64,000 nt of DNA from Ceratopteris richardii. Lineage: Eukaryota; Streptophyta; Polypodiopsida; Polypodiales; Pteridaceae. The stretch covers positions 83,594,728 through 83,658,727 of the forward strand of contig CM035417.1 in assembly GCA_020310875.1 (NCBI GenBank), in the 5' to 3' direction. Positions within the stretch are counted from its first letter, which is position 1. The number at the start of each line of letters is the position of its first letter. Under the pieces are notes generated by a model. That model worked only from the letters and a program-made list of their open reading frames with translations. It was not told where the DNA came from and ran no database searches. Positions 47,715 to 54,775 of the stretch are shown here, one piece after another. The position numbers and the translations under genes are program-made.

Positions 47715-48484
47715 AAAGTCTGTCGATCGCGATTGACAGGTCAGTCGCGATCGACGTGTCGATCGCGATTGACAGGTCCGTCGTGGCTGTCAGTCGCGAT
47801 TGACTGGTCAGTCGCGATTGATAGGGGTTACGAAAAGTCAATCGGTCGTGGTCAAAGGGTCGTTGACTCTGTCGGTCGCGATTGATGGGTCGATCGCGAT
47901 TGACAGGTCGGTCGCGAGGGTCTGTCCGTCGTGGTCAAACAATTGTTGACTGTGTCGATCGCGATTGACAGAGCAGTCGTGGTCTGTCCGTCGTGGTCAA
48001 ACAGCCGTTGACTGTGTTGGTCGCGATTGATAGAGCAGTCGTGGTCTGTCCGTCGTGGTCAAACAATCGTTGACTGTGTCGGTCGCGATTGATAGAGCCG
48101 TCGTGGTCTGTCCGTCGTGGTCAAACAGTCGTTGACTGTGTCGGTCGCGATTGATGAGTCGATCGTGATTGATGACTCGATCGCGATTGACACGTGTCAC
48201 GCATATGGTCCGTCGGTCGTGGTCAATCGGTCGTTGACTCTATCGGTCGCGATTGACAGAGCCGTCGTGGGCTATCGATCGCGATTGACGTGTCGATCGC
48301 GATTGACAGGTCTGTCCGTCGTGGTTTGTCGATCGCGATTGACAGAGCGATCGCGATTGACAGAAATCTGAGGAATTTCAAGAAACTAAACACATTTTTG
48401 GGAAGCTCTAGGCCTGTAGATCATGGTTTTGCACTTTGTTTGGTGGTTTGAGCGTTTTTTCTGTCGGTCGCGATTGACAGAAGT
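47715..48484. repeat. CGATCG-rich short tandem repeats in the Gypsy-1 leader
   Basis: More than 30 tandem or near-tandem variants of an approximately 18-base unit, GTCGATCGCGATTGACAG, interspersed with GTCGTGGTCAAACAGTCGTTGACTGT. Many units contain the palindrome TCGATCGCGA or CGATCG. They lie between the primer site and gag, in the untranslated leader where packaging and dimerisation signals of retroelement RNA normally sit. The CpG density contrasts with the AT-rich surroundings. Confidence 0.88.
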
Positions 48485-48837
48485 TGGCGACACACAGACA
48501 GTTACTTCGAAATCCGTACCTGCGCAGAGTGCTGGGGACGATGATGTGACCTATACCTGCAAGACAGCTCAAGAAACATGCAAAAACAGCACACGCAATT
48601 TCGCTCTCTCGCTCTCTCTCACAAGTGAAATGAGGGAAATGAGGTGGAGATGGGGATATAGTCAAAAAACTGAAATTGTCGCGATGATGGAGATGGAGGT
48701 GGAAAATGGTGATGATGATGATGGTGATGAGGATGGTGAAGAAAAAACAAGAAAATAGATGAAAGTGAAGAAAATACCTACAACTCCAACGCGTCAACTC
48801 TACGTCTTACCATCACACGCTCGTCCTCAAAGCTCGA

Positions 48838-48855
48838 TCCCCGGCAACGGCGCCA
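48838..48855 (-). other. Gypsy-1 primer-binding site (tRNA-Asp type)
   Basis: On the minus strand TGGCGCCGTTGCCGGGGA, the complement of the 3' end of plant tRNA-Asp (known from tRNA sequence conservation), eight bases inside the 5' LTR. Confidence 0.85.
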
Positions 48856-48863
48856 AAATTTGG

Positions 48864-49547
48864 TGTAGCTCAGTGATGAGTAGCACCTCCTTTAATGTCA
48901 ATCCGGGAAGACGTGAGGATGGTATGAAGACCTCGAGCAAGTGGCGGCACAAGTGCGTGAGTGAGAAGCACACAATCATGCACACACATACACACACACG
49001 CGCACACACGGCAAGACAAAGAGTGGGAATCAATGGAGTTCTTAGATTACTTTCAAGGAGCTCTTACTAGTTTGTTTCAATTACAATCTCACCTCAAAAA
49101 TGAGCTCTCTAGCTCCTTTTATAGTTTTTGACTAGCTTTGGCCCTGTTCAGACCTAGTGTCCGGCCTAGTTAAAAATTAGGTTCCAGGGCTTATTTGAGG
49201 GCTCAAACGAGATCCAAAAATTACGAAAATTGGCAGGTAGATACTTCTAAAGCTCCTCAAGCTCAAGGACTCCTTGGCTTGCACAAAATGGAGCTACAAA
49301 AATATGAAATGGTATTTACAATGGTGTTAAGTGATGAGAATCACTTTTAATTGGTGTAAAGGTTTTTGAAAAGTTATAGGGTTGCCTAAGTGCTAGATTT
49401 GCGTGAATGCTCATACTTGCTTCTTCATGAGGAAAATTATTGGCCTATTTGCCAGATCTTCTTTGACTGCCATGTCTGCTTGTGCTGTCCCTTCGCTCTG
49501 ACTCTCTTCGTCTTGTGGCTCCTTCGGTTCCCTGACTGCTGCCAACA
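48864..49547 (-). repeat. Gypsy-1 5' LTR (684 bp)
   Basis: Reads TGTTGGCAGCAG...GAGCTACA on the minus strand. It holds a 216-bp segment (about 49143-49358) absent from the other LTR, and a (CA)n patch near 48981-49008. Confidence 0.92.
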
Positions 49548-49552
49548 GGGCT

Positions 49553-50208
49553 TTTCCACGATAACTCCATAGGTTGTTTTCCTTTGCGGGATGCCTCTTG
49601 CTGGGAAGAACTGGGCACCGTTTTCAGCTCCGTTTTCGGAATAGTCGATCCGAGGATGGAGCTTTCACTATCCATGTTATCTTCGTTGCTAGTAGTAAAG
49701 CCGTATTCTTTGCTTGTAGTGTAACCCTCCTGCAAGGTTTCTTTACTGTCAGGGATCTCTAGGCCTTTGACGTCGGTGTCCACCTCAAGTTGGTTCCCAC
49801 CTGGGTAGTCAAACTCATTGATTTCCTTTTCCAGATTGCAATACAAGTTGCTGGAGGGGGTAACTGACATGTTGTTTCGCTCAGAGGTTGCCCTAGGGCT
49901 TCTTTTCCTTCTTCTTCTGACTTCGATGAACCCGTCTGCATCAGCTTCTGGATTAAGGGGACCCTTGAATTCCTCTACTTTCGTCGAGTGATTCAATGCT
50001 CCATTGCTATCTTGAGCATTTTTGGGGGCTTCTTGATTTCGCTTGCTTTTTCGTCTCAGAGGGCAATCTTTGATCTTGTGACCTTGTTGGCCACAACGAA
50101 AGCACGCGTTGGGAAGGTTTTTGTAACTGATGTCTTGCTCCCATACATCCCCTTCGCCCAAGTCCAGTTTGATCTTCGATGGAAGTGGCATACTGAGGTC
50201 AGCCTCGA
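49553..50208 (-). pseudogene. LINE-2 ORF1, main part (CCHC nucleic-acid-binding protein)
   Basis: Minus-strand frame of about 218 codons beginning inside ORF1 at VEADLSMPLPSKIKLDLGEG. The CCHC knuckle CFRCGQQGHKIKDC is near 50113-50072. It is followed by a basic patch (RRRRKRSPRATSERN) and a long Ser/Glu-rich linker. This is the C-terminal half of a plant L1 ORF1 RNA-binding protein (the DUF4283 part is missing by 5' truncation). By chance the frame stays open into CACTA-derived sequence upstream and into the Gypsy-1 LTR downstream, giving an artificial 292-codon reading frame (49445-50323). Confidence 0.85.
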
Positions 50209-50835
50209 CACACATATTCACATATACACATTTACACATACACACATATTCACATATACACAAATACACATTATTGTGGGATAAATGCATGTATTTTTTA
50301 TGAATGAGTGTATATGCATGCATGTGTGTGTATGTATATATGTGGATATGTATATGTGTTTATGTTATATGTATGTATATGTGTATATGTATGCATATAT
50401 GTATGTGTATATGTATGCATATATGTATGTGTATATGTTTTCATGTATATGTGTATGTGGGTATGTGTATGTGTATGTGTGTATATATATGTGTATGTAT
50501 TCTGATTTTTTTTTCTGTTTGAGATTAAATTAACAAGAGATATTGTATGGTGGAAAAAAATAAGAGGCAACCTAACATACCACCTGAGATGTGGCAGTTA
50601 AGTAGGTTGATACTCTCCTTTTCACGAAGCTCTTCCCTCTGTACAATCGGGAATTTCTAACAAACATAGACAACTACGTCTTCAGGAGTCATTTCCTCAG
50701 CAGAAGGTATACAAATTAATAGTTTATATTTATAATTTTCATATATTTTAGTAATTTTTTAAATTTAATTTATATATTTCTTTTTTCTTAAATAAAGAGG
50801 TTGTTGCAAAGAAGAGAGTGGAGTCGGGCCACACA
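50209..50835 (+). mobile_element. fragment of a second copy of the CACTA family
   Basis: Matches 25961-26520 of the CACTA in the same orientation, including the CATA/TATG microsatellite, the exon at 26286-26391 and its following intron. It differs by small indels and by a unique insertion of about 65 bases at 50600-50664 inside the exon. Because it retains the intron it derives from DNA or unspliced RNA. Its left end joins LINE-2 ORF1; its right end joins unassigned sequence. Confidence 0.88.
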
Positions 50836-51531
50836 ATGATAAAAATGCATCCAACATGAAAACCGAGAGCAAAATCAAATATTGAAACCAATCATTAACC
50901 TGAAAATAATCATCTCCCAATTAGCTACACCCCTCCGTAGATCCTCGAGAAGAGTGATTGTCCATTCTTTGGTTTATGAAGAGAATTATATACTCCATTG
51001 ATCCTTGAGTGTGCAAATATCTTTGGTTTTGTCACCAAGGACATCAAGTGAAGAATCTTTTGCTTGTAGAAGCTTGTACAAGACACAAGTGAGAGCACCG
51101 CAGTGGTTCACTTTCTAGCCAATAATATCTGTGTTGCATAACAAAAATGTAGTGGCTAGCTTGTAGATCTCTAATAATCATGTAGATTATTGACGCAAGC
51201 AAAGCTCTTGGAGAGTTTGTTGAGGGAAACATGTAGTGCACAGAGATTAGGAGTTCGAAGCTTGTGTATTCATCCAACTTGCAGCATTTTGCTTTGCTCC
51301 TATAGATGATACCTAAAAAGAATTAATTGGGAGCGGCGGTCTCACGGTTAAGCTAATGACTTCTTTCAGACAACTTCGCGGGTTCAAACCCCATGCACGA
51401 TTGTCTATAGCTGATCCCTCAATTTTGTTGGGAATTAGAGATCCATAATATCTTTCTGCCTTTAATTTGTTCAAATGTTCTGTAAAAACAAAGCGAAGGA
51501 CCGTCTCCAAAACCTATTGGAACACAGATCA
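50836..51531. other. unassigned sequence with a tRNA-like segment
   Basis: About 700 bases without a recognised gene. At 51336-51391 the plus strand has a box-A-like GTCTCACGGTTAAGCTAATG and, 26 bases later, a box-B-like GCGGGTTCAAACCCC, as in a tRNA pseudogene or SINE head. The part from about 51415 to 51531 belongs to the reading frame described at 53168-53420. Confidence 0.5.
51336..51391 (+). other. tRNA-like / SINE-head-like segment
   Basis: Contains pol III A-box-like and B-box-like motifs with tRNA-like spacing. No acceptor stem or poly-A tail was confirmed, so a truncated SINE or a tRNA relic are both possible. Confidence 0.4.
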
Positions 51532-51550
51532 CATTCTCTAGTCTCTCCTT

Positions 51551-53148
51551 TTTTTTTTCCATAAAAGGAAGTTCGGCCATAGCCTATTCTCCCGGACTTT
51601 AATTAAAATAAAGAAGAAAGATTACAAGTGAATGGGACTAGTGTCCAAGGGACCCCCCAAATCTCACAAAGCAGGGGAGGAGCATGTGTTGTTTTCGAGG
51701 AGATAAATACAGTGATGTCTAAACGGTGGGGATCTCTTGTCCTGGGAGATTCTTTTACCTAGAAGAAACAATGATTTCTCGATCGACCATTCCTTAGGAG
51801 TTTAGCCAAAATTGATAGCACATCGCTCCCTCCAAATCTTCCAAAGTGTCTCACTCCTGATGGCATTCCACAGCCTCGATGAGCAGCCGACCGCCTCACC
51901 CAACAGCGCCTGTTGCCAATTGATTTGGTGCGTGAGTCTCAAAACCCGTGTCACGTGATGCCAGACAACATGGGACTTGGGGCAATCGAAGAATAGGTGA
52001 GCTAAATCTTCGATGCATCGATGGCAACGCTTGCACCATGGCTGCACACCACAGATTTTATTAGCCCTTGCATTGGACCAAATTCCCTGATTTTTTTATC
52101 TCAATTAGGGGGTGCCAAATAGACATGAACTTTAGTTCCCATCAAAGTTTCGTCCAAGAAAGGCACCACCTCTTGTTAAGGGTGTGATGAACATCTAAGT
52201 TCTCTTTGAAGTTAGGGATTCTGGATATTTTCTTACCATTGCTCCATTTGAGGCCCTCTGGGCAAGGAAGATCCTATCCGGAGAGAAGGCGGGTAGTTGA
52301 GCGGTCCCACGCCAAACATCTAGCTTGAAGAAGAGTCCATTCCTCGAGAGTGACTCTATGTCTCCGGTCTAAGTCTTCGAAACTAATCCAGTAGTTGTTC
52401 TCTTGTTTCCAAAGTTGTTTCCACTGTTTGAACCCCTTGTTCCACAACCGTTTTGCAGTTTGGAGATTCCAAGGCTCCACTCCTCTAATGCCGATGATCG
52501 GGAACCGAATAGAGTCATTTTGTCTTATCCCAGCCGCCCACTTCCACTCATCAATTTAGCCCAAGAGGACTCACTATTGCTCCAAGCCTTGATAAGCCAC
52601 TTAACCGCTAGCTTGTCAGCCAACCCAACGATATCCAAAATGCCCAATCCCCCTGAGTCTTTAGAGCTAATACAAGTTTCCCAATTGATTTTGGGAATCC
52701 CCCTCCTGTTGGGGTCCCAAGTCCAAAGGAAGTTTCTGCAGATTCTTTCCACTTTGGCCAACTCTTTCTCCTTCGGTCTCCAACACGAGATAAAGTAAAT
52801 AGTCGTTGAAAGCATAAATGTGTTAACAACCATAGCATGCCCTGCCAAGTTGACTTGCATACCTTTCCAATGATTAAGTTTGCTATCGAGTTTGGCCAGC
52901 ACCCAGTTCCATCGTTGGTCCATTGTGATGTCGAAGCCCATCGGGATGCCGAGGAGACGGAAGACTTGACCTCTAGGGATAACTTGACACCCCTGATCTA
53001 ACAACAATGGGGGTGGGGGTCCACGGATTGCTCTGAAAGCAGTTTTGGCATGGTTGACTTTTGAGCCTGACACCACACAAAAGGTGTCAAGGCAACTCGA
53101 GCCTGACGCCAATGCTGTTCATATCGTTATGCACAAAGGCATTCATAT
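51551..53148 (-). mobile_element. LINE-3: 5'-truncated L1-type LINE with 19-bp target duplication
   Basis: The plus strand starts with poly-T, then the family 3' terminus AAGGAAGTTCGGCC. It is flanked by CATTCTCTAGTCTCTCCTT at 51532-51550 and again at 53149-53167, a perfect 19-base duplication. The 5' end is truncated at the RT active-site codons (FADD; only DMNAFVHND remains). This is a textbook target-primed reverse-transcription insertion. Confidence 0.95.
51700..53148 (-). pseudogene. LINE-3 ORF2 C-terminal half, broken
   Basis: The minus strand reads from just after the RT active site through the thumb region (RAIRGPPPPLLLDQGCQVIP and onward), the NRRGIPKINWETC stretch, RISxDxKW, and the zf-RVT domain (QPWCKRCHRCIEDLAHLFFD) to the conserved C-terminus WRERCAINFG. 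A deletion near 52550-52545 and several stops and shifts break it. The frame is useful for showing that LINE-2 has a point stop after its zf-RVT domain. Confidence 0.85.
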
Positions 53149-53167
53149 CATTCTCTAGTCTCTCCTT

Positions 53168-53420
53168 GAAAGAAACTTCGCCGTGCAGAATAACATGTAT
53201 GCATTTAAATGAATCCACGACTTTTCGCGGAACCAGAAAGCTGCAATCATCCATGCATGTGATCCGAATGCAACCATCATGGACCGAAGTCACCTCTACC
53301 AAGCTTGGGTGTGGTAGGACAGTCTTTGCTTCAAATATTTCTACGTCCTGTGAGGAATGCGCAGGCCTTCTCTTCTGTTTCCAAGGTTTCTCTGTAGAGC
53401 GCTTGGAAACGACTAGCGGT
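53168..53420 (-). pseudogene. unrecognised reading frame interrupted by LINE-3
   Basis: The minus strand is open from about 53415 through 53168 (basic KPWKQKRRPAHSSQ, then LVEVTSVHDGCIRITCMDDC, then FKCIHVILHGEVSFKERLEN). It stays open across the LINE-3 insertion point into 51550 down to about 51415 (VICVPIGFGDGPSLCFYRTF). The total is about 120 codons. I do not recognise the family. Continuity across the pre-insertion site suggests it was coding, as a host exon or part of another element, when LINE-3 inserted. A run of stops bounds both ends. Confidence 0.45.
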
Positions 53421-53427
53421 GCATCTC

Positions 53428-53650
53428 CAGCCTAGTCTTTGGCCACAGTCAAACATAGCCAGCTTCATCAATGCATTGCGTCAACGAATGTCGCAACCTG
53501 TTCTTGATGATGATAAGCCCAGCGGTTGTTTTCCTCTTCAGCCTGGTCTTTGGCCATCGTCAAGCATAGCCAGCTTCATCAACGCATTGTGTCAACGAAT
53601 GTCGCAACCCGTTCTCGATGCTGATAAAGCCCAGTGGTTGTTTTCTACGC
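53428..53650. repeat. 111-bp tandem duplication
   Basis: 53428-53538 is repeated at 53539 to about 53650 with about a dozen differences. The unit is exactly 37 codons. On the plus strand an open frame (53419-53691) reads two copies of a 37-residue unit containing IASFINAL and QRMSQPVLD. No family is recognised. Confidence 0.8.
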
Positions 53651-54248
53651 TGAAGGTTGTGCGGGCTCAACTCCCGAGTATGATCCTCTGAGGCGTTGCT
53701 ATTGCCTCTTTTTGATTGTCATCTTAATCCTGTCGTCCAAAGCGCTTTGGTGCCGTGGTGTGGGACAGATATCCATGACGGCCTGCACGAAAGTTCCAAT
53801 CCGAGCTGCCGTAGGTTACAATTAGTGTACGCATGCTTTTCCTTCTCCCTCTCATCGACCGGTCTGCCCAATCTTAGCGTTGCGCTGCGGATTGGTGACT
53901 GGAGTAGTACTCACTGTACGCATCACGGGCATAGCAAAGTGGATTCCATGCAACGATCTACCAGGTCGTGAGATCGAATCTCGAAATCGGTTGCAGAAAT
54001 GGAGCTCACTAGATCGGTTGCAAAAGTGGAGCGCACAATCTACGAAGAACATCTATTTGGCATTCTTCACAGGATGCCTTAAATGCGTATGGAATCAATG
54101 AGAAAAAAAATTGCAATCGAACGTGTGATCTAATGTGCAGCCATGAAAGCTTGGGTAATTTGAAGATGATGATGAACTATCAAGTCACGATCAAAGTTTC
54201 CCATAGTTATGATACCAATGCAAGGAAACTACTGGTTGCCACCACCAC
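53651..54248. other. unassigned sequence
   Basis: No gene or element was identified. A short direct repeat (AATCGGTTGCAGAAATGGAGCTCAC / GATCGGTTGCAAAAGTGGAGCGCAC, with differences) lies at about 53980-54040. A TATGATACCAATGC near 54210 vaguely resembles an inverted Met primer site. Confidence 0.4.
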
Positions 54249-54404
54249 GTGCTAGAGGGATGACTCTCCTCCCAACCAAATGCCTCTATATATAGCTCTC
54301 ATGCTAGAGGGATTACTCTCCTCCCAACCAAATGCCTCTATATATAGCTCTCGTGCTAGAGGGATTACTCTCCTCCCAACCAAATGCCTCTATATATAGC
54401 TCTC
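54249..54404. repeat. 52-bp tandem repeat, three copies, each with a TATA motif
   Basis: Three nearly identical 52-base units (54249, 54301, 54353) with CTAGAGGGATTACTCTCCTC and CTCTATATATAGCTCTC. A diverged single copy occurs in the CACTA at about 23293-23336. TATATATAG flanked by a purine-rich stretch looks like promoter or LTR sequence, but no element boundaries were found. Confidence 0.8.
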
Positions 54405-54775
54405 TCCAAGGGACTCCCTGCTTGGGTAGGTGGATACTAACCATCCATGTGTCAGCCATGTAACTGCATGTGCGCCAAGTATCCCAGTTAACTCAAGTGT
54501 AACTCAAGTGGATGTTTCTAGAAGACTCTAGATCTCTTTGGGCAAAATATACTCCCCATGTCCCCCATGGGGATTGAACCTAAGACCTCCTCCTTCACAT
54601 CTTTGAGACTTAACCACTAAGCTAAGTGGATCACTTATTCACAAGAGCACAAGACCTCCTAGTAAGTCTAAAATTGAGATCTTTGATCATATGCACAGAT
54701 GACCAAATGATGTCCGATTTCAGATCTGTCTTAACCGGCCAGACCCCTAGATCATAACCTTACTTTATTACAGGA
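54405..54775. other. unassigned sequence with a tRNA-like segment
   Basis: No gene. It contains the tRNA-like segment at 54571-54632 and ends in TTTATTACAG directly before the Copia-4 coding sequence, which resembles a splice acceptor. Confidence 0.4.
54571..54632 (-). other. tRNA-like / SINE-head-like segment
   Basis: On the minus strand: box-A-like TTAGCTTAGTGGTTAAGTC, then about 25 bases later box-B-like AGGTTCAATCCC. This is the best of the three tRNA-like segments in the window and fits a plant tRNA-derived SINE head. The body and tail were not delimited. Confidence 0.5.

Larger units (their letters stand above)
32802..49547 (-). mobile_element. Gypsy-1: 16.7-kb young Ty3/gypsy element with extra ORFs
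   Basis: LTRs at 32802-33269 and 48864-49547, 5-bp duplication GGGCT (32797-32801, 49548-49552), a tRNA-Asp-type primer site, and a polypurine tract. Reading from right to left: LTR, repeat-bearing leader, gag, zinc/protease, RT-RNase H-integrase, second retropepsin-like domain, large 3' ORF, LTR. Apart from a 216-bp indel I find only two substitutions between the two LTRs over 468 bp, so the insertion is recent. No chromodomain follows the integrase, which points to the non-chromovirus side (Tat/Athila-like); the exact lineage is not settled. The size and the sense-oriented 3' ORF are unusual. Confidence 0.93.
28734..50208 (-). mobile_element. LINE-2: nearly full-coding L1-type LINE interrupted by Gypsy-1
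   Basis: Minus-strand LINE: 3' end at about 28734 (short A-rich tail and the family terminus GCCGAACTTCCTTTA), ORF2 at 28864-32688, ORF1 from 32685 leftover to 32801 and then 49553-50208 beyond Gypsy-1. Removing Gypsy-1 with one GGGCT restores an open ORF1 frame into the ORF2 start. The 5' end is truncated within ORF1 and abuts CACTA-derived sequence (50209-50835). No target duplication matching the 28720 flank is visible there. Confidence 0.88.

Noticed and set aside
47715..48484. Leader repeat block considered as a CRISPR or centromeric satellite
   Set aside because: Units are short, variable and without unique spacers; the block is bounded by the gypsy primer site and gag, so it belongs to the element leader.
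48423..48758. 111-codon plus frame near the Gypsy-1 primer site
   Set aside because: Lies in the leader, contains repeat sequence and a GAT microsatellite-like end, and has no recognisable domain.
49445..50323. 292-codon frame as a novel gene with zinc knuckle
   Set aside because: Its ends lie in CACTA microsatellite and Gypsy LTR; only the middle is coding and it is LINE ORF1.
53651..54248. A tRNA gene or primer site near 53960 or 54210
   Set aside because: Only short resemblance to a box B or to an inverted Met primer site; no stem or LTR boundary supports it.
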